Below, piece by piece: positions 20,349 to 31,058 of a stretch of 64,000 nt of DNA. The stretch lies in the NCBI GenBank assembly GCA_001939145.1, contig LSRX01000134.1, positions 148,215-212,214 on the forward strand, read 5' to 3'. The notes below the pieces were generated by a model. The model was not told where the DNA came from and searched no databases. It saw only the letters and a list, made by a program, of their open reading frames with translations. The DNA is from Symbiodinium microadriaticum. Taxonomy: Eukaryota; Sar; Dinophyceae; Suessiales; Symbiodiniaceae. Both the position numbers and the translations under genes were made by a program. How positions within the stretch are numbered: position 1 is the stretch's first letter; every line of letters starts with the position of its first letter.

Positions 20349-21932
20349 CTAAGAGCTACGATTTAGGGTTGAGGGTGGGTTGGGGTTTTTGTCTTGGGGT
20401 TTTTAGGGTTCCTTAAGCGCACTTGCAAGTTCATGGAACTTGGTGGGTACAGTTACAAGTACCTCAACTGGGATTATAACTGATTATGCCTACAGTTCCC
20501 GAACACTAGAAACTAACTAGTTCCGGTGATCGTCTGAGCAAAGGCTACGGGCCCAAAATGGCGGGAATCCGCTTTCAATACGGGGAGGTAGAGTTTCCGT
20601 TAAGGGCAGTGTGAGAGTTTGGCGCGCACGGCGTTGGAGCGGGTTGAGGGTTTAGGGGCTTACAGGGGTTTAGGATGGTCTAGGGTTTGTAGGGGTTTGA
20701 GAATTAGGGGTTTTGGGGTCTCGTGAGGGTGTAGGAGCTTGGCACACTCAGGCTGTGACGGCCTAGGGTTGAGTATCGTTTGGGGGTTGCAGGTAAGTTT
20801 TTTTAAAACGCAGTTTGGGTTTATAGGGCGATGTAGCCAGGCAAAAAATATAGGAATAGCAATGTGGCCCTTGAGCTAAAAACGCAAAGGTTACCAGGGC
20901 CTTAGGCTTACCCAGAACACCCCTCACAGTAAATGAGGAGCATACCTCATCTAGGTCATAATAGCTTAAGATATTTAGGGTCTGAGCAACCGTCTGGTCC
21001 CTAGAGCTTACGGTTCAGGGTATACAGGGTATACAGGAGACAAGTAAACTCAACCTAAGCAAATTTTTCTGAAGGCAATCTAGTTGAGGTTTACCCTGAA
21101 CCCTAAACCCTAATGCGGGCCTTTGCCCCCCAAGTATCGAAACAGCCGTATTTGGTGCAGCCTCGGATGTCCTAGCACCCTGTCACGGCTTGGGTTTACA
21201 GCTTGGGATCAACTTGGGGTTTCCAATCCCGGAGGAATACGGTTCTCAATCCTGAAGAAAAAAACCACCAAAAAAAACAAGCCCTCAGCCCATCCTAAGC
21301 CCCGAACACTACACCCTGCACAGGGATGCACAAACCAGGACGTAGGTGACCCCCGGATGACACGAACCTTGCGCGTCATAACCCACCATTCTGGAGGGTT
21401 TGTGGCTACCGGCAGGGCTCAGGCACGGCAAAACTGCAACTATAACCGCAGGCGTTAACTAGCAGCTAGCACATCCCCAAATACCAAGTTTGGTAAGGAA
21501 GGCGGTTTTGGCACGGCTGACACGACCAAATTGCTGGAGCAGAGCTTTGCCTCACAATAGAAAAAACAACGAAATGAAACAAAGCTCTAAACTCCAAGAT
21601 TATTCCTGTAGACGGAGGGCAAAGAAAGCGGCCCGTCTTGCCCTGCCTCAGGCTGGCTTGCCAACCTGGGTTTCGGGTTCATGGTTTAGGAGTCTGGGTT
21701 TGGGGTTCAGGGTTCAGGGTTTAGGGTTTAGGGGTTAAGGGTTTCGGGTCAGGTGTCCAGGCCACTTCCGAACCAGGTGATGAAGCGACTTATACAAAAA
21801 TGACACAGAACAAAAACTTCCAAGGGTGTCTACATAGAGCTTGGTGGTTTTCGGCTTTATGAATAGGGTTTGAAAGGACTGAAGCGGTGAAACATACTGC
21901 GCACGATACGGGAGTTAAGGAAAACAAGGCGC
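20349..21932. other. Long intron, no assigned exon
   Basis: Telomere-like runs at 20640-20710 and 21700-21745. GC-richer unique islands around 21340-21460 and 21490-21660 have open plus-strand frames without a recognisable family. Confidence 0.55.
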
Positions 21933-22067
21933 CCTAGTGAAGAGCTTAAGTACCCATAGGCTCCATGGTAGTTCCTTTTTGTGGTTCATATTTAGGATCC
22001 TACAAGGTGATTAGTCCCAAAAAAGGAACTACTTAGGGGCCTATGGGCCTAGTGAAGAGCGTAAGTA
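21933..22067. mobile_element. MITE-like element with 20-bp flanking direct repeats, family D
   Basis: The 95-bp body (21953-22047) has about 28-bp inverted ends, CCCATAGGC at both tips and GTAGTTCCTTTTT further in. It is flanked by direct repeats 21933-21952 and 22048-22067 that differ at one of 20 positions (CCTAGTGAAGAGCKTAAGTA). No coding capacity. Confidence 0.85.
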
Positions 22068-22138
22068 AAGGCTTAGTAGGATCCAGATACTTGGAAAAGG
22101 GACCGTAATTACGAGAACCGCCCCGGAGCCCGCGAGGC

Positions 22139-22184
22139 CTTCAGTTGGAATGCTTTGAGAGTCCACGAACACATCGAGCTTGTA
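22139..22184 (-). CDS. Unassigned exon-like island, possibly sulfurase-like
   Basis: 46 nt between AAAG and a GC donor. In the phase left by the exon at 27638-27713 it reads Y-K-L-D-V-F-V-D-S-Q-S-I-P-T-E. It lies in the variable part between NHNSVLGIR and the FAYPAE segment, where family similarity is low, so assignment rests on position and splice signals only. Confidence 0.4.
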
Positions 22185-23466
22185 CTTTGGCCCGGGTTTC
22201 GGGTTTCGGCTTTAGGGCGGTTTTCTGACTTTCTGGGTTTAGGGTTAAAAGTTGTTTGGTCTAGGGCGAAAGACAGATTCTAGGTCTGGGCTTAGCGCCC
22301 AGCATTCAGGGAGTCCTGAACCAAAGGCAGGGTTGTTGCTTAAAGGGTCATAGGATTTGGCAATTAGGGCTATGCACAAGCTAACGAGGATGACTATTGA
22401 TTATAACCTCAGTTAAAGTACTCCCTACACCCTAAACCCTAAACCCTAGATACCACATCCCATCAAGAGGGCAAAGCTTCGAATCCAAGGGCCGAGCTTA
22501 CGAAGCAACATGCAGGTTATATAGGGGCCTTAATAATTCGAATAAGGTTTTGGGCTTCTTGATAGTATAATTCAACCCTAAACCCTAAACCCGAAAACCC
22601 TAAACCCTCAACCCCTAACATCCCTCAGCCCAACCCTAAGGAAGAATGTACGTGTGTATATATGTATATATATATGTATATGTATGTATGTATATATATA
22701 TATATATATATTTATTTATTTATTTATTTATTTATGTATTTACTTATTCCATTTATTAATAGAGATGAAATGAGACGAGGGATCGAACCCTTAGGGTCCA
22801 TGTACCCAAAAGGGTCCATGATCTAGCCTTTAAAAAGGGCTCCTACAAGGGTTCCTTTGAAGGTTCTACAAGGGTTTGGGCGTAAGAATTGCGGGTCCAT
22901 GTACGTAATTCTATACTTTGGCCCCAAAGTACCTTTACCTCATGTCCAAAGTATATACCATATTTGGGTACATAAACCCCTTACAGAAAGCTTCGTTGGC
23001 TGATGCTGGTCTGTCGGGATTCAGATCTCAGGGTGTCGGCGAGGCCTATCCAGCAGCCTTAGGACTTCAACCCGAATGCTTCAAAGGGTCTCGTCCGCGT
23101 CTCCAAGAAGCACAAGGTAGAACTTTCTGCGGCTCTTAGGCTTTCATGGGATAGCAAGCCAAAGTATACAGTTCTACCGAGCCCGGGACGCATCCAACCA
23201 TTCGTCGACATCCTCGCAGCACTACGGTTTAGGGTCTAGGGCTTAGAACAACAATAACACCAGTAACAACGAAAACGACAAGACAATTCTACCAAGACTA
23301 AGCACAATATTTCAACAAAACTATCTATGCACATTATGTATGTACTGATGTAGTCCGGCGTGCCTGCCGGCATCTGCCTACCTACCTGCCTGCCTGGCTG
23401 GAAGCCTGGCTGCCTGGGAGTCTGCCTGGCTGTATGTATGTGTATATGCACTTATAACTTACCCTA

Positions 23467-23564
23467 AGGGTCCATGTACCCAAATAGATATACTTAGGCC
23501 TTAAAGTAGTCCCTATATGGGTACTTTAGGGTCAAAGTATACCCATATGGATACATGGACCCTC
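23467..23564. mobile_element. MITE-like palindrome, family B (copy 1)
   Basis: Arms GGGTCCATGTACCC and ATACATGGACCC are inverted complements, with a TTAGG/TACTTT-rich centre. Related arms occur at 22795-22980, 47830-47945 and 48884-48968. Confidence 0.7.
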
Positions 23565-23585
23565 AAAATATGTGTATATGCACTT

Positions 23586-23664
23586 ACCCTAAGGGTCCAT
23601 GTACTCATATAGTATATACTTTGGCCCAATGTATATACTAGACGAGTACATGGACCCTTAGGGT
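23586..23664. mobile_element. MITE-like palindrome, family B (copy 2)
   Basis: A perfect 21-bp terminal inverted repeat beginning ACCCTAAGGGTCCATGTACT and ending with its complement. Only 79 bp in total and no coding capacity. Confidence 0.85.
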
Positions 23665-24076
23665 TATAGGTTATGTAATATTGAAGAACTATCACAGAGG
23701 GATGAGAACGAGAGAGTGAGACAGAGGCATGCATGTGGCAATCGCAGCGTGATGCCAGTACGGCAGCGCACACCTGTTTGCCAACACGTATGCAGTTCGT
23801 GCAGATACGACATGTACGCGCAAATGCATCTTTGTACACAATGACGTATATACCTGCATGTATACACACAGGCACATGCACGTACGCATGTGAACACACC
23901 TGAATGACTCATGTCCGGTTTCCTGGGAGAGCCTATATAAACATATCAGGTTTCAGGAAAGCCCAAATCAAGCTCTTAGGAATTGGCTTTGGCCTTGCTA
24001 GGTACAGCTGGACAATGGACTGTCGGAAATGAAGGAAGGTAAGACCAACCCTAAAAACCCTAAACCCTAAACCCTA

Positions 24077-24222
24077 AACTCTAAACCCTAAACCCTATAA
24101 ACTCTAAACCCTAAGCCTAAGCCCTAAAACCCTAAACCCTAAACCCTAAACTCTAAACCCTAAACCCTATAAACTCTAAACCCTAAGCCTAAGCCCTAAA
24201 ACCCTAAACCCTAAACCCTAAG
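24077..24222. repeat. Tandem 72-bp telomere-like duplication
   Basis: A 72-bp unit of CCCTAAA variants, including CTCTAAACCC and CCTATAAACTC, is repeated exactly starting at 24079 and 24151. Confidence 0.85.
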
Positions 24223-25146
24223 GTTAGACCAACCCTAAAAACCAAGGCAGGAGCCCTGGCATGCAAGCTTCGAAAAAGGAATTCCATGCTCCGGTTTTAG
24301 GTTGGTTTAGGGGTTTTAGGGTTGAGGGTTTGAGGGTTTAGGGTTTGTGGGTGTGACCAGAAGTCCGACATGTTTCCAGCTTCGAGGTTAGGATTTAAGG
24401 TTTCGGGGCACCCTTGCAAAAAAGGACCCTAAACGGGACCCCCAGTTTAGAGAACCACCCATTTGGGGATTCCATGCTACTTCCGGATAAACCCTCAACC
24501 CTGAACTCTGCCTTAGGGTTACCTGGACCCCAACAGTATGTAATGAAGTAATTAATAGCCTGTTTATGGGTCTTGGGCAATTATTTTACCTACCTTGGGG
24601 GGGTTTAGGTGGAGTTCCGCAGCAATGCACGGCTCATATGGCTGCAACTTCGAGGCTTGTTACCATGCGTGACCCTCAAGCCCTAAACCCTAAAAGAAGG
24701 GGTTTAGGGTGTAGGATTTAGGGCTTATTATCCTAAGCCCTAAACCCTGTAATATTTAGGGTTTAGGCTTTGGTAAGGACCACCCAAGCCCTAAATCCCA
24801 AAGCCCCGACCCCCCAAAGCCTAACTCTCCCGAGACCTGATCCACCCAAACCGGTAACAAAGGAGAGGCAAAGGCCGTAGAGCACCCGACCCTGTGAGCT
24901 TTATATACTTTCAATGTCCATGACTATAGGTTTATGCTTAGGGAACTCCACGTAGTATTAGGTTATAACCACAGTTAAACCCTAAACCCTAAACCCTTAA
25001 CCCAGAACCCTAAACCCAAAAACCCTAAAGACCACAGTTAAACCCTAAACCCTAAAGTACTTATAAGATTTAGGGTTGAGGGTTTAGGGTGTAGGGAGAC
25101 TCCAGGCTTGCCATGTGCATAGGTTGAGCCGACCGCAATAAGGGGC

Positions 25147-25258
25147 CTTCAAGGTTAGGGTTTAGGGTTTAGGGTTTAGGGTTTAGGGGGGCCTTCAAGG
25201 TTAGAATTTAGGGTTTAGGGTTTAGGGTTTAGGGGGGCCTTCAAGGTTAGAACTTAGA
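25147..25258. repeat. Three 50-bp units with telomere-like core
   Basis: GGGGCCTTCAAGGTTAG recurs three times, separated by three or four TTTAGGG units. Confidence 0.85.
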
Positions 25259-25635
25259 GTTTTCGGGCATATCCTAGTCTAACTGCAACAAGGAGCCCTG
25301 GCCCTAGGAAATAGTATCGTTTGAGACTTCAGGATTTCTAGAATTCTAGATCCGCCTTCTTCGCACTGAAAGGCGGAACAGGCCGCAACATCGCACTTTG
25401 CGGGCTTGACGGACTTTGACGTTGGAGTTTATAGGGAGTGATAGCTTGACAGTTCGGCGCTTTGTACGTAATGCCTTGGGGTTTCGTCGTCTACCGTAAC
25501 GGGCTCTGGGGATGGCTGTTGGGTTTAAGGGTCAAGAGTCAATGCTGGCACAAACTCCCGTGGTGCTGCCGATGCTGCCATCACCATCTCAAGCTCGAAC
25601 AGCAAAAGCGACTGAGAGCTCAAAGGCAGCTAAGC

Positions 25636-27033
25636 TTATGACAGATGCTCCAACACAGCACAACTGTCACCACCACAGAGAGTATCACCCCAAGTCACGA
25701 CGGAGCCATCAAGAGCAATGGCAGCAAAAGCGCCGTTGGTGACTTGGATCTGTTGCACGCTCTTCAGCTGATCTTGCACCGCCCTACTATCACCACCATG
25801 CTCAGCACCGCCCCAGGTCACAACAGCTCCGTTGCCAAGAAGGGCAGCAAACGCGTATTCAGTTGCTTGGATGTGCTGCACATTCTTCAGCTGATCCTGG
25901 ACATCCCTACTGTCACCGCCACTGTCATATGCACCCCAGGTCACTACGGATCCGTCAGCAAGGAGGGCAGCAAAAGCGTAGTAGGAGGCTCGGATCTTCT
26001 GCACATTCTTCAGCTGATCCTGTACGGCACTACTGTCACCCCCGCACACGTCCATACCCCAAGTCACGACAGAGCCATCGCCAAGAACGGCAGCGAAAGA
26101 GAAACTAGCGGCGGAGATCTGCTGCACATTCTTCAGCTGATCCTGCACTGCAGTGCTGTCACCACCAGTGCCAGAATGACCCCAGGTTACTACCGATCCG
26201 TCGATGCGAATTGCGGAAAAAGCGTATTTGGCTTGGATCTGCTGCACATCCTTCAGCTGTCCCTGAACAGCTGCACTGTCACCACCGTAGGTTGAGTTAC
26301 CCCAGGTCACCACGGATCCGTCAGCAAGAAGGGCAGCAAAAGCATCGTCAGTCGCTTGGATCTGCTGCACATTTTTCAGCTGGTCCTGGACATCTCTACT
26401 GTCACCCCCTTGCGAAGCTCTACCCCAGGAAACGACAGAGCCGTCGCCTCGAATGGCAGCAAAGGCACTGCCAGTGGCTTGGATCTGCTGTGCATTCTTC
26501 AGCTGATCCTGCACAGCACTACTGTCACCACCAAACTCCGCATGACCCCAGGTCACGACAGATCCGTCACCAAGAATGGCAGCAAAAGCGTGGCAAGAGG
26601 CTTGGATCTGCCGCACATTCTTCAGCTGTTCCTGCACATCGCTACTATCACCGCCATAATCAGCATGACCCCAGGTCACGACCGATCCATCACCAAGGAT
26701 GACAACAAACGCGTATTGCGTGGCTTGGATCCAGTGCGCATTCTTCAGCTGATGCTGCACAGCCTTGCTGTCGCCACCACGTCTTGCATGACCCCAGGTA
26801 ACGACGGACCCATCGCCGAGAAGGGCAGCAAACGCATTGGGGTTGGATTGAACTTGAACTCTGCATATGTGAAGGGTCAGCGAGTCACCAGTCTCGACCT
26901 TTGCAGATTTCATCGATGCACATGCATCCAGATACCTCCCAGATGAGTCCAGCAGCCGCCCCTTCCCGACTCCAAGTAAAACCTGTGCCCTAAGCTTCAA
27001 CACTTCGACAGTTTCATCCGCATTTGCTAACAT
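25636..27033 (-). CDS. Ubiquitin-like + RCC1-type repeat protein, copy 1 (N-terminus disrupted)
   Basis: Intronless. Relative to its paralogue at 60912-62378, the ancestral start is the ATG at 27081-27079, but codon 6 is TAA (27066-27064). The first usable ATG is therefore 27033 and cuts into the ubiquitin-like domain (L-L-G-V-G-K-G-R-L-L-D-S-S-G-R). Ten repeats of about 41 residues follow, consensus AFAAILGDGSVVTWGxxxxG then GDSSAVQDQLKNVQQIQAT. These resemble shortened RCC1 blades as found in HERC/RCC1 proteins, and I infer a beta-propeller-like fold. The frame ends within an eleventh, decayed repeat (TAA at 25636-25638; a remnant of the next repeat start is visible near 25600). Similar large families are known from Symbiodinium, often annotated HERC-like; no HECT domain is present here. 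It lies inside the sulfurase-like gene, same strand. It may be a pseudogene. Confidence 0.85.
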   Translation of the reverse strand: MLANADETVEVLKLRAQVLLGVGKGRLLDSSGRYLDACASMKSAKVETGDSLTLHICRVQVQSNPNAFAALLGDGSVVTWGHARRGGDSKAVQHQLKNAHWIQATQYAFVVILGDGSVVTWGHADYGGDSSDVQEQLKNVRQIQASCHAFAAILGDGSVVTWGHAEFGGDSSAVQDQLKNAQQIQATGSAFAAIRGDGSVVSWGRASQGGDSRDVQDQLKNVQQIQATDDAFAALLADGSVVTWGNSTYGGDSAAVQGQLKDVQQIQAKYAFSAIRIDGSVVTWGHSGTGGDSTAVQDQLKNVQQISAASFSFAAVLGDGSVVTWGMDVCGGDSSAVQDQLKNVQKIRASYYAFAALLADGSVVTWGAYDSGGDSRDVQDQLKNVQHIQATEYAFAALLGNGAVVTWGGAEHGGDSRAVQDQLKSVQQIQVTNGAFAAIALDGSVVTWGDTLCGGDSCAVLEHLS

Positions 27034-27063
27034 AGTAACTGTCTTGCCACTGAGCAATCCTAC

Positions 27064-27066
27064 TTA
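27064..27066 (-). other. In-frame TAA at ancestral codon 6 of repeat-protein copy 1
   Basis: The paralogue reads M-S-L-T-V-N-V-G-L-L-S-G. Here the DNA reads ATG TCG CTT ACT TTG TAA GTA, then G-L-L-S-G-K. The bases around the stop (TTTGTAAGTAGG) also look like a canonical GT donor, so splicing cannot be excluded. Confidence 0.85.
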
Positions 27067-27081
27067 CAAAGTAAGCGACAT

Positions 27082-27637
27082 GGCACCTCAGCCACACTCC
27101 AGCACCAGCCGGCATAACAAAGCTTTGACCGAGCCAGTTCGGAGCTTCTGCAGATAAGCAAAAGTCAACTTACTAGAGAGCTCAATATCCCTTCAGGAAG
27201 GAAGTCCTCATATGGTAACGCGCTTCATGTACTTCGTCTAGTGTGTATTTTCCTGAAACTATGCCGAATTGAGCGTCCATTGATATTCTCAATATAAGCT
27301 TCTATCCAATATACCGATTCTAGCATCGCTTGTTTACATGGCAACAAAAATTGCTAGGAACGAGTTGAGAAACAGCCTTTAATAAGGCGGCCTTTACTGG
27401 ACCAGATAAAGAACATAAGGATCGCACAACGTACCAAGCCTGTACGCCTTAGAATAGTCAGTGGTCTTGCTGGTCATCGCACCTTACAAGCCTGATCGCT
27501 AAAGCCCCTAAGACCATGGGCTTACACCCTTGAACCCGTAATAATCCTTACCCATTCCACCTAATCAATAATCCTAAACCCTAAACCCTATAAGTCTTTT
27601 GATCGGATCTAAACGCGGTTTCCCCCTTCATTGTGGC
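27082..27637. other. Upstream flank of repeat-protein copy 1
   Basis: Unique DNA with no clear frame, then a short CCCTAAA run at 27565-27590. No obvious TATA box, relict spliced leader or poly(T) boundary was found. Confidence 0.5.
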
Positions 27638-27713
27638 CTCGTGCCACGCCACGCTGACGGATGCATTGAAGTCTCGGGCAACATCGCGGATGCCGAGAAC
27701 AGAGTTGTGATTC
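27638..27713 (-). CDS. Sulfurase-like gene, exon NHNSVLGIRDVA
   Basis: 76 nt with AG acceptor and GC donor. Reads N-H-N-S-V-L-G-I-R-D-V-A-R-D-F then N-A-S-V-S-V-A-W-H-E. The N-H-N-S-V-L-G-I-R stretch is a hallmark of molybdenum cofactor sulfurase aminotransferase domains. The first G completes the glutamine codon left open by the exon at 29057-29098. Confidence 0.82.
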
Positions 27714-29056
27714 CTCGAATTTAAAAGTTTAGAGTTTAACTAGGATGTCGGGCGCAGGGTTTCGGATTAAGGATTGAGGGCCCCCCAAACGAAATCTGAC
27801 CTTGAGGGTCCTACCCAGGTACGGATAAGAGCTCTTGTAGATGAGTGATTTGGAGAGTTAATATGATTATGAGGTGCTTCGACCCTTGTAAGTTCATCGC
27901 GTAAAAAAAAAACAAGCAACCGGTCGCGGTACGGCAAAACGCATGCAGCCTTCCAAATGGAGCAGACACTTGGCAGGTTTTGCTGGCTGTACGAATTACG
28001 AACACATGGCTAAGCCCGAAACCCTAAGCCCTACTGGGTTTTACAAACCCTAAAGCCTAAACACTAAACCCTACTGGGTTGTACATGTTCTTTCGAGGTC
28101 CGGTCCCTTCTGAAAGCTACATTGGCTGCGCCAGGGAGAGGTGCGGGCTCGGGGTACTGGCTTCCAAAAATGCCCGAAGTCTCCATGTACCGATTTGGTA
28201 TGTGCACATATAGGCCTAAGCCCTAAACCCTAAACTCTAAACCCAAACCCAAAACCCTAAACCCCTAAACCCTAAACCCCTAGACCCTAGACCCTACACC
28301 CCTAAACCTAAACCCGAAACCCCTAAACCCCTAGACCTTATAGGCCCACCATGGGGAGCCTGAGGGTTCACATCGAGGCTTAAGGCTTCACGGTTCTAAA
28401 CTCTCTCTAGACCCTATATTTACCCAGAGGGTCCATATATGTCCATATATATATATATATACACACTGCAACTATGGAACGAGGCCCGAACGTCAATGTA
28501 TACTACAATTATGGAATTAGGGCCCCCCCAAAAAAATAAGGCTGTCCTTATTATGGTTTTGGTGACCTGATTCCCTGATTGTAGTATGTACGGACCCTCT
28601 TGCATTGGTTATGAGCCCGAAAACGGCTAGTTTCTCTGTAGCCACATCAACAACAAGGACGACTCACCTTTCGGTGACAACAACCGGCTTTGAGGCTTCA
28701 AGGGTTTAGGGCTTACGGCATGGGGTTGTTCATACTGCCAGTGAGTGACTAACTAACCCATAAACCCTAAACCCTACACCCCTAAACCCTAATCCAGGCC
28801 CATACATTGAACGGCAAGAACGTTGAGGCTCCCTCAAATTAAACCCGAAACCCCAATCCCTACACCCTAAACCCAAACCACAGAGCCCGAACTAGGGTTT
28901 AGAGTTTAGGGTTTAGGGGGGCCCAAACCCGAAACCATGAACCACCAAAACCCAGACCCTAAAACCAAACCTCAACCTTGAAGCCAACCAGCACAAAAAA
29001 CATGAAATCAACGCCCAACCGGATCCTAAGCCCTAAACGCTCTTCAGCCACGTGGC
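27714..29056. other. Intron with telomere-like blocks and one diverged palindrome
   Basis: CCCTAAA blocks at 28215-28335, 28755-28795 and 28850-28920. A diverged family C palindrome (GAGGGTCCATAT ... GGACCCTC) spans about 28426-28602 and has a TA microsatellite inside. Confidence 0.6.
28029..28085. repeat. Telomere-like 23-bp insert between 17-bp direct repeats
   Basis: CCCTACTGGGTTTTACA (28029-28045) and CCCTACTGGGTTGTACA (28069-28085) flank a CCCTAAA-variant insert. Same arrangement as at 15550, 52629 and 56020. Confidence 0.8.
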
Positions 29057-29098
29057 TGCAGAAGGTAGCGATACTGAGAGCCCTCGCGCCAAGGGAAC
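29057..29098 (-). CDS. Sulfurase-like gene, exon FPWREGSQYRYLL
   Basis: 42 nt after a CTCAG acceptor, with a GC donor. Reads F-P-W-R-E-G-S-Q-Y-R-Y-L-L, matching the F-P-W-x-x-x-S-x-F-x-Y-L segment directly before NHNSVLGIR. Phase 2 joins on both sides are satisfied. The donor is followed within about 17 bp by a telomere-like run. Confidence 0.8.
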
Positions 29099-29799
29099 CT
29101 GAGAGAAACATGAAGTTGGTGCCCCTAGAATTAGAGTACCGTTCGTTTCTCAAGTTCTCCTACACGGTGCTAAGATTTCGGCGACTTTGAGGCATATCGC
29201 GGGGGTCTTACATGGGAGGGCCGTACTAATTAGAACTGGGCTCTGGGAGTACTTCATCCTCCAATTTTAATAATCCAAAAGGGTCCAAAGGGTTTCTTTA
29301 AGGGTTCCGCTAAGGCTATTGGGTTTAGGGCTCCTTTAAGGGTTCCCAAGTGCCTGTATCGTAGAAAGGAAGGGTTTCTATACTAGGAACCCTTGTTGTG
29401 ATTTGGCAAAGTATCCCGCATTTCCATACCTAGGACCCTGTGAGGGTGGGGCCCCAGCAGGGAGAGAATTATTAGTTACTTCTAAAGCCTCCATGTTAAA
29501 GATGCTTTGGTCACGGTGAAGACGGTGATCGAGATCCAAGTCTTATGCGTTTAGGGGGGGGTGTAGGGCCATTGTAGAGATTTGGGCTTAGGATAAGAGG
29601 CAAGAGTCATGATGACGACGAACATGGAGATGATTCTGAAAATCACCATGCCCTGGTTCGGAGCATTGCGATTGCGGGGTACGGGTGAACCATGGCTATC
29701 TTTCTGAACATCATAGTCATCGTCATCACGGCTTTAAACAGCAACCACATCGTCGATCGCAATATCGGCGAGCACCGTCGTCATTGCTATCCTCCCCCC

Positions 29800-29830
<31 letters not shown>

Positions 29831-30411
29831 CACATACATATACTTGCTTACATTTTCTCGATAGATGGAAAGATAGTCCCCAAAACGGTAATGAAAGCCC
29901 GCGACGAGCCTTTACAAAGAATACTGCAACCACTAGCAAAGCCATCACCGTCGACAAACCCATCTTGACCTTCTTCATCGCCGGGTAGGGTTTAGGGTCT
30001 TGAAGGTTTAGGGTCTAGGGTTTACTGTAACGCCTTAATACTTAGAATAAGGTTTTGGGATATGTTATACTATAGTTCTGATAAGGAACCCCCAAAGCCA
30101 TGGACCGGTCCTAAAGCAGGGTCCAATGATGCAGGTTGCTGTAGTGGGGATGCATCCGGCCATCTAATCTACGGTTTAGGTTCGGGGATGGGGCGCTGGG
30201 GTGTGTAAAGTTTACGGTTTATTCTTTGGCGACTGTTTGAAAGCTTTACGGCTCCAAGGTACAGAAATTGCCTATCGTCTCCATTGTCGTTGATTTTTGG
30301 GGGTACCTTACAGGATCCTAAGCATAAACCACTAAAATGGAACTATGGAGCCCACAGGTAGTTTGAGGATTCAGAGCTTTGTTGAGAAGTTTGCAAGTGC
30401 AAACCCGCCAC
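29099..30411. other. Intron: GGTTCC repeats, GA-rich unique DNA, TA microsatellite
   Basis: GGGTTCCTTTAA motifs at 29280-29350 and an alternating TA/CATA tract at 29798-29845. No exon is recognised. Confidence 0.6.
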
Positions 30412-30458
30412 ATATCCGCCACCAAGCGGAGAGAGTCTGTGCAGGAGCGCGTGAAGAC
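30412..30458 (-). CDS. Sulfurase-like gene, exon VFTRSCTDSLRLVAD
   Basis: 47 nt, AG acceptor and canonical GT donor. Reads V-F-T-R-S-C-T-D-S-L-R-L-V-A-D, corresponding to V-I-F-T-x-G-x-T-A-A-L-K-L-V-x-E. The last two bases plus the first base of the next exon give methionine before F-P-W. Spacing agrees with the family. Confidence 0.72.
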
Positions 30459-31016
30459 CTCAACCACAAGCGAAACCAGACAAGGCCGGGTATAGTGTAT
30501 ATACATGGAGTGAAAGGACATGTACCCATTCGGAGGTTCATACCAGTCTTTTGCAGGTACCTTGGTTGGTCTAGGTATCATGCTTAGGGTTATAAGAATC
30601 TCGAAGCCGGAAGTACGACAGGAACCAGTGTCCAAAATCGCCGAATACGACTACAGTAGTGCAGGCGACGTCGTACAGATATACGCAACCAGCCAGCCAG
30701 CCAGCCGGACAGAAATACATAGGGTACACACAAGCATATACAGACTTTACATTACCTGAAATAATGTGTAATGAACCCTGAGACTATATTGTAAACTCAT
30801 AGCCCTGGGCCCTAAACGCCACCTACAGAGTCATACAGCCCTCCCTCCCCGCTGTTTTCGCGCAGTTTAGTAAAACCTACTTCTCTATATTATATAACAG
30901 ATCCTACCCATAAGCAAGGTAGCCTAAACCCTAAGCCGTATTAAACCCTAAACAGGCGTAGGGTAGGATTCCCTAAGACCCAACATGACCCCAAACACCT
31001 TGCGATGCCAGGTTGC

Positions 31017-31058
31017 AACCTCGTACTCGGAAGGGGATGCTGACAGGAACTTGAGTAC
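31017..31058 (-). CDS. Sulfurase-like gene, exon VLKFLSASPSEYEV
   Basis: 42 nt, phase 0 at both ends, AG acceptor and GC donor. Reads V-L-K-F-L-S-A-S-P-S-E-Y-E-V, equivalent to V-L-R-F-F-N-A-S-x-x-E-Y-x-V in the family. It joins directly to V-F-T in the exon at 30458. Confidence 0.75.

Larger units (their letters stand above)
22185..25600. other. Long intron of repeats
   Basis: Contains an AT microsatellite (22650-22740), family B MITEs (22795-23664), a tandem 72-bp telomere-like duplication (24077-24215), and three CCTTCAAGGTTAG units separated by telomere-like runs (25147-25255). Exon-like unassigned islands occur near 22990-23140, 24605-24670 and 25340-25420. Confidence 0.6.

Noticed and set aside
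20855..20885. Spliced-leader-like TTTTTAGCTCAAG on the minus strand
   Set aside because: Only the 3' end of the leader is approximated and no gene start follows.
22765..22800. tRNA B-box-like GGTTCGATCC on the minus strand
   Set aside because: Neighbouring bases do not pair as a T stem and there is no A box.
25645..26946. Plus-strand frames opposite repeat-protein copy 1 (also 61247-62132 opposite copy 2)
   Set aside because: Antisense shadows of the 123-bp repeats.
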